64,000 nt of DNA. Origin: CAZDKK01 sp964603725 (GTDB taxonomy: Bacteria; Eisenbacteria; RBG-16-71-46; CAIMUX01; WJJG01). The DNA is taken from the NCBI GenBank assembly GCA_964603725.1, contig CAZRWW010000013.1:21872-85871 (forward strand), given 5' to 3'. The position numbers and the translations under genes were made by a program. This document shows positions 34,563 through 43,290 of this stretch, piece by piece (the stretch's first letter is position 1; the number at the start of each line of letters is the position of its first letter). Under the pieces are notes generated by a model, which did not search any database, had not been told where the DNA came from, and saw only the letters and a program-made list of their open reading frames with translations.

Positions 34563-36035
34563 CTACTCCTCCCCGGCGCATGATCCGCCGAACTGCAGGT
34601 TTCCGTATCCTATCGTCACGCAGCTCGATCCGAGCATGTTCCGTTCCAGGCTGCGGAAGAAGGGGAGATCTATCACGCAGGCCACATAGTGGCTTCGGAA
34701 GTCGCGGTTTCCCTCGAGCCAGGGGTGCTCGTATTCGAGCAACATACCCACGGGATGCTCCAATCCACGCCATTGCACCTCAAAGGCTTGCCCCTCTCTC
34801 CCGGCCGACCAGGATCTTGCCGACACCACTAGCCCGCTCGCCTCGAGGACAGCGACTGCGGCACCTGCCGCTGCTTCGGGCGTCGCCCCCGCGAACGCGC
34901 GCCTGCGAAATGCATTGGCAGCAGAGTGCCGGAGACGATTGAACGCTCCCTCCCAGAGCCGAACAGCACGGTTCCAGAGCACTGGGTCGGCGCTGCTGCC
35001 GACAATGCTCTGGACATAGGGGACCGATCCGTACGTTGCGCGCAGGTATTCCACTTCGTACGTCGGCGGCGGAGCTTCGTCGGGCGGCAGGTACGGGTAG
35101 CCATCGATCGTGACCCGTCCATCTCTCCAGTCCACCACGAACGACTCGCCCGGCGAGTAGATCCGCTCATAGCCGTTAGTGACGTACTTGACCGAGCGTC
35201 CGGCGCCGAGGACGATCTCACACGGGAACTCGCATTCGCCCCTGTGCACCGTCACGCATGGGTTGGGATTGCAGGTCCTCCACTCCGGGTGGAACTCCCA
35301 TTCACTCCCGAGCGCGCTGCAATCCTCCACGGCCATGACAGCGCAGCGCTCGCCGGAGCAGCACACGCCGACGCCGTAGTCGCTCCATGCCAACACCTGC
35401 CCCTCCCCAAGACCCATGACCTGCCCCGGGCACACAGCCAGGCCTTCGGTCAGCATGCCCATCGCTCCGGAGGCGCTCACCGCCCTGGCCTCGGGCAGTT
35501 GCTGGCAGTTCACCGTGCCGGCAAAGGCGGTCCGTGGGTTGTTGTCGAGGGGCACCAATTGGGGCGCATAGGCGTAGCCCGCGAAGTAGTAGATCGGCAG
35601 GAAGTTGCCGGTCCAGCAGGAGTCCGTAATGGCGAGGCTGGTGCCTTCGTTCGGTCCGGGCCAGTTGGCCGTGGGGATCTCAAGCCCCTCCGAAGGAAAG
35701 CACGGGCCGTGACTGATGATCGCGTAGTCGTCGGTCGCGTACTCCCCCAGCCCGAATTCAACGCCGCACCAGGCCTTCGGCTCATCCCACGCGGCCAGTA
35801 CGAACCAGATCGCCGCCTGCGTGGTGTTGATCCGGTTGACCTGCTCTTCGCAGGCGTCAATGGCGTGCTCGGCCAGGTAGGCGGCGCACCATCCCCCTTC
35901 CGGAGGCGTGCTGCTGTACTCCATCCCCGCCGGATGGTGCGCGATGAAGACGCCGCCGGCGAGCTCCGTCGGCTCGGCGAGCGCGCCGGTCCCCAACCCA
36001 CATACCAAGACAAGACCCACGAACCCACGTCGCAT
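34563..36035 (-). CDS. Cys-rich secreted protein of an Eisenbacteria-like family
   Basis: A 490-residue exported protein. A signal peptide (F-V-G-L-V-L-V-C-G-L-G-T-G-A-L-A) leads to a domain with G-G-V-F-I-A-H-H-P-A-G-M-E-Y, then W-C-G-V-E-F-G-L-G and W-P-G-P-N-E-G-T. A compact Cys motif follows: C-C-S-G-E-R-C then E-D-C-x-x-L-G, ending C-N-P-N-P-C. It is a disulfide-knot-like module I have seen in exoproteins of FCB-type environmental genomes. Function is unknown. GGGGGAG precedes the ATG at 36035. It is first in a two-gene operon; the next gene begins 4 nt after its stop and shares the N-terminal W-C/A-H pattern. Confidence 0.6.
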   Translation of the reverse strand: MRRGFVGLVLVCGLGTGALAEPTELAGGVFIAHHPAGMEYSSTPPEGGWCAAYLAEHAIDACEEQVNRINTTQAAIWFVLAAWDEPKAWCGVEFGLGEYATDDYAIISHGPCFPSEGLEIPTANWPGPNEGTSLAITDSCWTGNFLPIYYFAGYAYAPQLVPLDNNPRTAFAGTVNCQQLPEARAVSASGAMGMLTEGLAVCPGQVMGLGEGQVLAWSDYGVGVCCSGERCAVMAVEDCSALGSEWEFHPEWRTCNPNPCVTVHRGECEFPCEIVLGAGRSVKYVTNGYERIYSPGESFVVDWRDGRVTIDGYPYLPPDEAPPPTYEVEYLRATYGSVPYVQSIVGSSADPVLWNRAVRLWEGAFNRLRHSAANAFRRRAFAGATPEAAAGAAVAVLEASGLVVSARSWSAGREGQAFEVQWRGLEHPVGMLLEYEHPWLEGNRDFRSHYVACVIDLPFFRSLERNMLGSSCVTIGYGNLQFGGSCAGEE

Positions 36036-36267
36036 GATGGGACTCCCCCGTCTGGTAGGTTGTACAGCGCATCGGATCCGTTTCATCAGGGAACGATCAT
36101 ACATCAACTCTGGAACCACCCAACACTCAGCGCGAGATTCGCGTTCCGTTCGCTGCTCGGTCATGGCCCGCCAACTCGCATCGTTCCGCGCATCGCTCCG
36201 CCGATTGTCTCACATGGCTCTTGCGGATGCCTGCCGACTCGCTCAGGCGACTGCCGTCACGGTCGTG

Positions 36268-36299
36268 ACAGTACTCTGGGGGGGGGGGGGACGTGTCAA
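36268..36299 (-). promoter_or_regulatory. promoter with a 13-nt poly-C spacer, possible phase-variable switch
   Basis: On the minus strand a perfect -35 TTGACA (36299-36294), a 20-nt spacer containing 13 consecutive Cs (36278-36290) and a weak -10 TACTGT (36273-36268). Loss of two or three Cs would give the optimal 17-18 nt spacing. It would drive the two-gene secreted-protein operon starting at 36035. Confidence 0.5.
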
Positions 36300-36423
36300 G
36301 CAGGATTCTCTGCTCTCCCGCCCGGGCCAGAGCCAGAAGCCGCGCCGACCGCGGCAGGGCCTTCACCGCCATCACGCGGCATGGCGATGGCACACGCCGG
36401 CCGCTCACCCGCCGGACACCCGC

Positions 36424-36453
36424 TTGACAGCCATCCTCCCCCGCTCCTACCCT
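36424..36453 (+). promoter_or_regulatory. sigma-70 promoter of tkt
   Basis: Perfect TTGACA (36424-36429), 18-nt spacer and -10 TACCCT (36448-36453). Start of transcription would be near 36460, about 77 nt before the tkt ATG. Confidence 0.5.
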
Positions 36454-36536
36454 GCGTCGTTTCCCGCTCGTTCAGCTCGAGGGCGCGATTTCCCAGCGGA
36501 AGGCGCCCTCCGGACCCACACCATGAGGACAGCCGC

Positions 36537-38774
36537 ATGAAGGACCTGGACGCCCGCTGCGTGAACACGATCCGCATCCTGAGCGCCGAAGCGGTGCAGA
36601 AGGCGAACTCCGGCCACCCGGGCATGCCGATGGGCGCTGCGACCATGGCCTACGTGCTCTGGACGCGCTTCCTGAAGCACAACCCCCGCAACCCCCAGTG
36701 GCCCGATCGCGATCGATTCATCCTCTCGGCGGGCCACGGGTCGATGCTGCTCTACAGCCTGCTGCACCTCACGGGCTACGATCTGCCGCTGGAGGAGATC
36801 CGCAACTTCCGCCAGTGGGAGTCGCGCACGCCGGGCCATCCCGAGCACGGTCTCACCCCCGGCGTCGAGCTGACGACGGGCCCCCTGGGTCAAGGCTTCG
36901 CCCACGGCGTGGGGATGGCGATGGCCGAGCGCTATCTGGCCGAACGCTTCAACCGCCCCGGCCACACCATCGTCGATCACTACACCTACGCGATCGTGAG
37001 CGACGGCGACCTGATGGAGGGCATCTCGCACGAGGCAGCCGGCCTGGCGGGCCATCTGCGCCTGGGCAAGCTCATCTACCTCTTCGACGACAACCGCATC
37101 ACGATCGAGGGATCGACCGCACTGGCGGTGAGCGAGAACGTGCGCGGCCGCTTCGAGGCCTACGGCTGGGAGGTCTTCGAGGTCGACGGCAACGACATCG
37201 CCTCGCTCGCGGATGCGATCACACGCGCGCGCGAGAATCTGTCACGTCCGAGTCTGATCGCCGCGCGCACCCACATCGCCCACGGCAGCCCCAAGAAGCA
37301 GGACACCGCCGGCGCGCACGGCGCGCCGCTGGGCGAGGACGAGCTGCGCGCGACGAAGGCCGCCCTCGGCTGGGCAGCGACCGAGCCTTTCCATGTGCCG
37401 CCGGAGGTGCGCGAGCACATGGCGGCGGCGATCGAGCGCGGCGCGGCGGCCGAGCACGAGTGGCAGGGCCGGCTCGAGGCATATCGCGCGGCCCATCCCG
37501 CGGAGCGCGCCCGCTGGGACCTCTGGCAGTCCGGGCGCCTGCCCGCGGGCTGGGACGAGGCGTTGCTGGACGCCGATCCCGGCAGCGCCCCCACCGCCAC
37601 GCGCGCCGCGTCGGGCCGCGCGATCAACATCCTGGCCGGCGCGCTCGGCAACCTGGTGGGCGGCTCGGCAGACCTCGCGCCCTCGAACAACACCGAGATC
37701 AAGGGGCAGGGCGCCTTCGAGCCCGAGGGCGTCAAGGGCCCCAACATCCACTTCGGGGTGCGCGAGCACGCCATGGCGGCGGCCGTGAACGGCATGGCGC
37801 TCCACGGCGGCCTGCGCCCCTACGCCGCCACCTTCCTCGTCTTCAGCGACTACATGCGCCCGGCGCTGCGCCTGGCGGCGCTGATGCAGGCGCCGTCGAT
37901 CTTCGTCTTCACCCACGACAGCATCGGCGTCGGCGAGGACGGCCCCACCCACCAGCCCGTCGAGCACGTGGCGTCGCTGCGGGCGATCCCGGGGCTGACC
38001 GTGATCCGGCCCGCTGATGCCCGCGAGACCTTCGAGGCCTGGTGGGCGGCGATCCAGACGAGTGGGCCCGTAGCGCTCATCCTCTCGCGCCAGAACCTGC
38101 CGCTGCTGGATCGATCGGGCCACTGCCTGCCGGCCGAAGTCTTGGGCAAGTCGGAACCCTCGAGCCTCCGCGCCGGCGGCCGGGGCAGTCAGGGCGATCA
38201 GGTCGGTCGAGGCCAAGTCCCTCCGCTGGCGGCGCTGGGCGCCTTCGTGCTGGCGGAAGCGGGATCCGCAGCGCCGGGCAGCAGCCCGCAGGTCGCGCCG
38301 CAGCCACGCCTCATCATGATCGCCAGCGGCTCCGAGGTGCAGCTCTGCCTCCAGGCCCGCCTGTCTCTCGAGCGACGGGGGGTGTCGACCCGGGTCGTCA
38401 GCATGCCCTCTTGGGAGCTCTTCGAACGTCAGCCCGAGAGCTACCGCCGTTTCGTGCTGCCGCCCGGGACCCTGCGGCTGGCGGTCGAGGCCGCCTCGCC
38501 CTTCGGCTGGGAGCGCTATGCCGGCGGCGGCACGATCATCGGCCTCGATCGCTTCGGGGCCTCCGCGCCCGCCGGGGTGCTCTACGAGCGCCTGGGCTTT
38601 ACGGCCGCGACGATCGAGCAGCGGGCCCTCGCCCTCCTGGATGCCGCGGAGAACTCGGTACCGGCGGCTCCCGGGAAGATCCCTGGGGCGGCTCCGGGCA
38701 AAGCCGCGGGGGAACCCCCCAGGAAAACCATGGATGGAGCTCCGGGGAAAGCTCCGGGCCGCCTGAACGAATGA
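36537..38774 (+). CDS. tkt: transketolase
   Basis: A 745-residue thiamine-diphosphate enzyme that moves two-carbon ketol units in the pentose phosphate/Calvin pathways. Near the start it has A-N-S-G-H-P-G-M-P-M-G and L-S-A-G-H-G-S-M-L-L-Y. The ThDP motif is G-D-L-M-E-G-I-S-H-E-A...D-D-N, and the pyrimidine domain shows F-G-V-R-E-H-A-M and D-S-I-G-V-G-E-D-G-P-T-H-Q-P. Two departures: a 35-40 residue Gly/Ser/Pro-rich insert before the I-M-I-A-S-G-S-E-V strand, and a C-terminal extension of about 40 residues with repeated A-P-G-K/A-P-G units. Both are outside the catalytic core. Confidence 0.95.
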   Translation: MKDLDARCVNTIRILSAEAVQKANSGHPGMPMGAATMAYVLWTRFLKHNPRNPQWPDRDRFILSAGHGSMLLYSLLHLTGYDLPLEEIRNFRQWESRTPGHPEHGLTPGVELTTGPLGQGFAHGVGMAMAERYLAERFNRPGHTIVDHYTYAIVSDGDLMEGISHEAAGLAGHLRLGKLIYLFDDNRITIEGSTALAVSENVRGRFEAYGWEVFEVDGNDIASLADAITRARENLSRPSLIAARTHIAHGSPKKQDTAGAHGAPLGEDELRATKAALGWAATEPFHVPPEVREHMAAAIERGAAAEHEWQGRLEAYRAAHPAERARWDLWQSGRLPAGWDEALLDADPGSAPTATRAASGRAINILAGALGNLVGGSADLAPSNNTEIKGQGAFEPEGVKGPNIHFGVREHAMAAAVNGMALHGGLRPYAATFLVFSDYMRPALRLAALMQAPSIFVFTHDSIGVGEDGPTHQPVEHVASLRAIPGLTVIRPADARETFEAWWAAIQTSGPVALILSRQNLPLLDRSGHCLPAEVLGKSEPSSLRAGGRGSQGDQVGRGQVPPLAALGAFVLAEAGSAAPGSSPQVAPQPRLIMIASGSEVQLCLQARLSLERRGVSTRVVSMPSWELFERQPESYRRFVLPPGTLRLAVEAASPFGWERYAGGGTIIGLDRFGASAPAGVLYERLGFTAATIEQRALALLDAAENSVPAAPGKIPGAAPGKAAGEPPRKTMDGAPGKAPGRLNE

Positions 38775-38792
38775 CATCGGGGGCGCGTCTTC

Positions 38793-39641
38793 ATGGGCGG
38801 TCATGAGCAAGTCGCTCCGCGCAGCCTGAGGTGGGCGATCGGATCGTGGAGCCAGCTCGAGCAGGCGGCCAAGTCGGTTCGGCGGCAGGTGTTCTTCAAA
38901 GAGATGGGGATCGACGAGGCCACGGACTTCGACGGCAGCGACTCGGATGCCGTGCACGTGGTCGCCTTTCGGTCGGAGCAGCCGGTCGCCACGGGGCGCC
39001 TGCTCCCGGCCGAGAGCCGTATCGGACGCATGGCGGTCCTGAGGCCGCTGCGCGGGTCCGGCCTGGGCTCGGCGGTGCTGCAGAAGCTGGTGCGGGAGGC
39101 GGTGCGCCTGGAGATGGGCGAGGTCGTCCTGCACGCCCAGGAACACGCGATCGGTTTCTACCTGCGCCAGGGCTTCTCGCCCGAGGAGCCGCCCTTCGAG
39201 GAGGCCGGGATCGCGCACCAGAAGATGCGACGCCGGCTCCAGTGGCGCAACGCGGTCGCCGGGGTCGTCGTGCGAGAGGGGCGAGTCCTCCTGGGGCTGC
39301 GGGCCCCGCATCTGACCATGGGGGGCCGCTGGGACCTGTTCGGGGGCAAGGTGGAACCGGGTGAGGCCCCGCAGGCCGCCCTGCGCCGGGAGCTCAGGGA
39401 AGAGACTTCACTCGAGGTTAAACCAGACCGCCTCCTGGACGTCATACTCTATGAAGACGCGCGCGGGCCAGGACTATGGCGGTGCCCAGTCTATCGGATC
39501 GTGGAATGGACCGGTCAGGTGAGCATCAACCCGGAGCACGTGGAGGCGCGGTGGGTTACCCCTGGGCAGATGGCCGTGCTGCGGCTGGCCCACCACGGCC
39601 TGACTCGCCTGGCCGCTCTGGCTGTTGCCGAACTCGCTTGA
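38793..39641 (+). CDS. GNAT N-acetyltransferase-Nudix hydrolase fusion
   Basis: A 282-residue two-domain protein. Residues about 10-150 are a GNAT acetyltransferase with R-Q-V-F-x-x-E-M-G-I, the acetyl-CoA loop R-G-S-G-L-G-S, and G-F-Y-L-R-Q-G-F. Residues about 155-282 are a Nudix domain. Its box is G-x5-E-x7-R-E-L-x-E-E-x-S-L, normal except that the last Gly is Ser. The GNAT part resembles the ElaA/YjcF group. A fused protein could couple acetylation with clean-up of a nucleotide product, but no substrate is known. It follows tkt after 18 nt. Confidence 0.85.
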   Translation: MGGHEQVAPRSLRWAIGSWSQLEQAAKSVRRQVFFKEMGIDEATDFDGSDSDAVHVVAFRSEQPVATGRLLPAESRIGRMAVLRPLRGSGLGSAVLQKLVREAVRLEMGEVVLHAQEHAIGFYLRQGFSPEEPPFEEAGIAHQKMRRRLQWRNAVAGVVVREGRVLLGLRAPHLTMGGRWDLFGGKVEPGEAPQAALRRELREETSLEVKPDRLLDVILYEDARGPGLWRCPVYRIVEWTGQVSINPEHVEARWVTPGQMAVLRLAHHGLTRLAALAVAELA

Positions 39642-39937
39642 GCGGAATCGATTACGCCATCGATTCGCGGCGGGGTGGGCGGAACCCTAGCCCGGTCGAG
39701 GACGTATACGAGGTCGGATGCCCGGCGCATCGCGAGGGCTCGGCCCGGCGACACCGCCGGGACATGGAACGCGGCCAACACGCGCGACAGGGCTGGAATC
39801 CTCGGCGCCGCCAAGGCGCCCGCGGCATCCAGGAGAAGTCGCAACCCCGTGGATCGATCGCGGCGGGCCTGGCAGCGCGCGTGGCAGGGCGCTCCGCAGG
39901 TCGCGCCCCTGAGCGCGAAGAGGCGCAGGACAGGACC

Positions 39938-40606
39938 GTGAAGCACCTCCTCACCCGCAGACCTCCTCGGGCGGGGCGCCCGGCGCCAGCCAGCCTGTGG
40001 GCGCTGCTCTTGTTGGCCGCCCTTGCCGCCCTGTCGGTCGGCCGTGCGCCGGCCTCTCCGCTCGGCGGGCTCGCGCACACGCTCACGGCGCCGGCCCGAC
40101 CGCTGTCGGCGCCGGCATCTTCGCTCGATGAGCTTGCCCGCGCGCTCACGGCGCCGGCCCGCCCGCTCGCAGAGCCCGGTCGCCAGCCCGGGCAGTCAAT
40201 TGCGCTCGATCTGGGCATCGCGGGTCTGTCTCTCGGCGGGCCGGGTCGAGTCTACGCCGCCGACGTCGAGGGCGTCTCGACGCGCGGCTCTGCCCGCACG
40301 GCCCCGAGCGACCTGGGCGCGATCCGAGCGCAGAGGCGCACCGGTCTGGCCGGCACGTGGGATGCCATCCGCTCGAGCGGCTTTGCCCGCCGTCTCCAGC
40401 GCGTGACCTCCTGGGTCGCGGGCGGCGTGCGCCTGCTCTGGTCGATCCCCAAGGCCGTGATCCAGGGAGACTCGAGCGCGCTCATCGAGGCGATCGGCGA
40501 TCTGCTCTCGGGCGCGCCTGGCGAGCAGGACAAGACCGTTGAGCCTTCCCCGGCCTCGCCCGATCCGGATCCCTCCGGCGAGCCCCGCCAGGGTGTGGTC
40601 GGCTAG
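39938..40606 (+). CDS. exported hypothetical protein, Ala/Pro-rich
   Basis: A 222-residue protein of unknown function. A GTG start with a hydrophobic export signal (A-S-L-W-A-L-L-L-L-A-A-L-A-A-L-S-V-G) is followed by a low-complexity region with two near repeats of L-A-x-x-L-T-A-P-A-R-P-L. A more ordered C-terminal part follows from about residue 110, with R-R-L-Q-R-V-T-S-W-V-A-G-G-V-R and a Glu/Pro/Ser tail. Composition is like its neighbours. It ends tail to tail with polB, the stops overlapping by 4 nt. I assign no function. Confidence 0.5.
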   Translation: MKHLLTRRPPRAGRPAPASLWALLLLAALAALSVGRAPASPLGGLAHTLTAPARPLSAPASSLDELARALTAPARPLAEPGRQPGQSIALDLGIAGLSLGGPGRVYAADVEGVSTRGSARTAPSDLGAIRAQRRTGLAGTWDAIRSSGFARRLQRVTSWVAGGVRLLWSIPKAVIQGDSSALIEAIGDLLSGAPGEQDKTVEPSPASPDPDPSGEPRQGVVG

Positions 40607-43053
40607 AGCAGCCCGAGCTGGCTATCGGTGCCCGCTATCTCGTCGAAGCTCTTGCCCACGTGGACCAGGATGGCCTCAGCGACGGGCCGCAGCTGCTTTT
40701 GCACGTAGTGCTCGTAGTCGAGCGGCGCGGTCGCGTTCCCGAGCGGCTGAGGCCCGTCGGTCGTCATGAGGTAGGCGATCATGCGGCCCGGACGGCCGGG
40801 CATGAGGCGCGCCGCCTTGACGTGCGGCGGGGTGGTCTTGCCGTATTCCTCGATGGGCTTGCGCAGCGCCTTGCGGTAGACGAGGTCCCCATCGCGCCGG
40901 CCGGCGCGCAGATCGCGCACGAACTCCCGGATGAAGACCTCCACGTCTTCGCCCTCGAAGACGCGCAGCAGCAGCCGCCGCTGGAAATCCTTGGCCAGGA
41001 CGGTCCAGTCGCGGCGCACCGACTCCAGGCCCGTGAAGACCAGATCGCGCTGGGCGCCCCGGCCCACGATGCCCGCGTAGCGTTTCTTGCTGCCCTCGGC
41101 CGCATGCCGCAGCCGCGGCATGAAGAACTTCAGGTAGAGCCGCTCGAACTCCAGCGTGAGATGGCTGTCGACGTCGTGGGTCGCCCGAATCCAGCGGGCC
41201 AGCTCCGCGTTGAGCTGGGAGACGACCTCGCGGCCCTTGAGCTCGGCGGCGTTGGGGTCGGCGATGCCGGAGACCGCGAAGACCGAGTCCGTGTCCCCGT
41301 AGATCACGCGGTAGCCGAGGTTTTCCAGCCGCTCGCGGGTCCACAGCAGGATCGTCTGCCCGAACGTGGTGATGGCGTTCGAGACGTGGGTCGAGAAGAA
41401 GCGGCAGCGCGGCGTGGCCAGCACGCCGTAGAAGGAGTTCATCAGGATCTTGATCGCGGTCGCCACGATGGTCTCGCCCGCGGCCCGCGCCTGCTCGCGC
41501 CGCGGGAAGAGCTCGGCCAGGATCCGCGGCAGCACGCCGGCGTCACGCAGGAAGGCGGCGCCGTTGGGCGCGCGGATCACCTTGGCCGGATCCGGCTCGC
41601 GCGCGGCGAGGTGGTGCCCGAGCGGATCGATGAAGAAGGTCCGGATGATGCTCGGGTAGAGGCTGCGGTAGTCGAACAGCCAGACGTTCTCGTAGAGCCC
41701 GGGCTGCGATTCGAGCACGTAGCCCCCGATGGCCGCCGGCTGCGGGCCGTCGTAGGGGTCCTCGCCGCCGCCGTGCACGCTGGGCGCAACGAAGCCCAGG
41801 CGGTGCAGCTCGCCGAGGTAGAGGAAGTCGAAGGCCGCGATGCTCCCGGCGACCCGATCCACCGGCAGCCCGGTCAGCAGCGACCGCCGCACCGCCAGAC
41901 TCATCAGGCCGCGCGCTTCGAGGATCTCGATCACGAGGCGCGCATCGGTGAGGTTGTAGGCCAGGAAGCGCGGCAGGTCGTCATGGTAGAGCCGCTCGAT
42001 CGCCTCGCCCCGATCGCCCTCGGTCAGCACCTTGCCCTCGCCCAGGATCTCGCGCGCGACCGCGTCCAGCGCGTAGCTGTCGGGCCGGATGAACGCCCCG
42101 CGCAGCAGGTCCAGACCGTCCACGACCGCGCGCCCATGCATCGAGGCCCGCGATGTGCCCCAGGCGCCGGCGCGGATCTGCACGCGGCAGGCGAGGTCGG
42201 CGCGCCCCAGGTGGAACGGCACGGCGCACCGCGCGAACGCCTTTTCGAGCACGGCCAGATCGAAGTCGATCACATTCCAGCCGGTGATGACGTCGGGATC
42301 GATCTCGCGCATCCTGCGCGCGAGGGCGGCGAGCAGCGCCGGTTCGTCGGGCTGATCGTAGCAGAGCCCGCTGTCGTAGGCGCCGTTGATCGTGCCCGGG
42401 CGGTCGCGATGCTCCGGGGCCGCCACATAATGCACCTCGGCGATCCGCCCCCCGAGCGGCAGGTTGCCGTAGAGGGCCCAGGAGTAGACGCGTGCCGCGC
42501 TCGGGTCGGTCTCGATGTCGAGGGCCAGCACGCGCAGGCGCGGCTCGAAGGCGGCCGGTTGCAGGGCGACGTCCTCGTAGATCCGCTCCACCCGGCGCCC
42601 GGAGCGCCATGGGCCCGCCATGCCGATCGCGCCGCGCAACCCCCGGTCGCACAGGTAGCGCGTCACGAACGGCACGTCCGCCTCGAAGCACTCGATGCCG
42701 GCCGCATTCAGGCGCTCGCGCAAGGGGGGCACGTCGGGGGGCGTGCTCACGAAGACCTCGACCACCTCCTCGCCGGTGAGCGCCCGCCAGCGCGGAGGCG
42801 CCGCGGCGGTCTCGGTCGCGACCGCCGTCTGGGCGCGGGCTTCCTCCAGGGCTGACCGGGCGCGCGGCAGGTCCGCCGAGCGCAGGAAGAAGGAGGGGCG
42901 CACGCGCGTGTCCCGCACGACGAAGCTCTGCCCGTCGCCGGTGACGCCGAAGAGGTGGACGATCGGTCGCCCCTGCTCGATCCGATAGGTCGGCTGGAGG
43001 ACGAACCCGCGGTCCAGCTCCTCGGGCGCGGATGACGTCGCGTACTGGCGCAT
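40603..43053 (-). CDS. polB: family B DNA polymerase (Pol II type)
   Basis: An 816-residue polymerase with a 3'-5' exonuclease. Exo I is D-I-E-T-D (Asp179), Exo II is I-D-F-D-L, and Exo III is N-L-T-D-A-R. Polymerase motifs are D-Y-R-S-L-Y-P-S-I-I (A), K-I-L-M-N-S-F-Y-G (B) and Y-G-D-T-D-S with the catalytic Asp587 and Asp589 (C). All are intact. Length and motif order match E. coli Pol II, a damage-inducible, proofreading polymerase that helps restart replication. The ATG at 43053 is used; alternatives lie 9 and 12 nt upstream. It is probably a single-gene unit. Confidence 0.94.
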   Translation of the reverse strand: MRQYATSSAPEELDRGFVLQPTYRIEQGRPIVHLFGVTGDGQSFVVRDTRVRPSFFLRSADLPRARSALEEARAQTAVATETAAAPPRWRALTGEEVVEVFVSTPPDVPPLRERLNAAGIECFEADVPFVTRYLCDRGLRGAIGMAGPWRSGRRVERIYEDVALQPAAFEPRLRVLALDIETDPSAARVYSWALYGNLPLGGRIAEVHYVAAPEHRDRPGTINGAYDSGLCYDQPDEPALLAALARRMREIDPDVITGWNVIDFDLAVLEKAFARCAVPFHLGRADLACRVQIRAGAWGTSRASMHGRAVVDGLDLLRGAFIRPDSYALDAVAREILGEGKVLTEGDRGEAIERLYHDDLPRFLAYNLTDARLVIEILEARGLMSLAVRRSLLTGLPVDRVAGSIAAFDFLYLGELHRLGFVAPSVHGGGEDPYDGPQPAAIGGYVLESQPGLYENVWLFDYRSLYPSIIRTFFIDPLGHHLAAREPDPAKVIRAPNGAAFLRDAGVLPRILAELFPRREQARAAGETIVATAIKILMNSFYGVLATPRCRFFSTHVSNAITTFGQTILLWTRERLENLGYRVIYGDTDSVFAVSGIADPNAAELKGREVVSQLNAELARWIRATHDVDSHLTLEFERLYLKFFMPRLRHAAEGSKKRYAGIVGRGAQRDLVFTGLESVRRDWTVLAKDFQRRLLLRVFEGEDVEVFIREFVRDLRAGRRDGDLVYRKALRKPIEEYGKTTPPHVKAARLMPGRPGRMIAYLMTTDGPQPLGNATAPLDYEHYVQKQLRPVAEAILVHVGKSFDEIAGTDSQLGLL

Positions 43054-43162
43054 TGCCGCCATCATAGCCCATCGGCTCGCGGCCCCACCACTTGGTCTGC
43101 AGGCTGGGCCGTGCCCGAGGACGGGCGCGCCCCGGGCCGGTGCCCGCCGGTGGGACCATTGT

Positions 43163-43192
43163 TTGACCACTGTCCGGGCGCTCCGCTACACT
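43163..43192 (+). promoter_or_regulatory. sigma-70 promoter for the paralogous secreted-protein genes
   Basis: TTGACC (43163-43168), 18-nt spacer, -10 TACACT (43187-43192), nearly identical in layout to the promoter at 11694. Start codon follows about 100 nt downstream. Confidence 0.55.
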
Positions 43193-43290
43193 TAAGCTCA
43201 GGCGAGCGGATGCAGCCAAGCCGATCGGCGGCATGAGCCCCACCGCGAACCCGCCGCGCAAACTTCGTGGCACCCGGAGCTGGAGCCATA

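Larger units (their letters stand above)
36036..36536. other. intergenic region with two divergent promoters
   Basis: About 500 nt without a gene. It contains a minus-strand promoter with a G/C homopolymer (36268-36299), a palindrome overlapping its -10 (GTCAC-GGTC-GTGAC, 36256-36269) and a plus-strand promoter for tkt (36424-36453). Confidence 0.6.

Noticed and set aside
34563..36035. Caspase-like H-G/Cys pair in the 490-residue secreted protein (His109, Cys140)
   Set aside because: In relatives I recall, the Cys position is aromatic or Thr, so it looks like chance. Only the larger neighbour keeps a better-spaced pair, and even that is weak.
40660..42855. Long plus-strand frame opposite polB
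   Set aside because: PolB motifs on the minus strand are all intact; the opposite frame has only biased composition.
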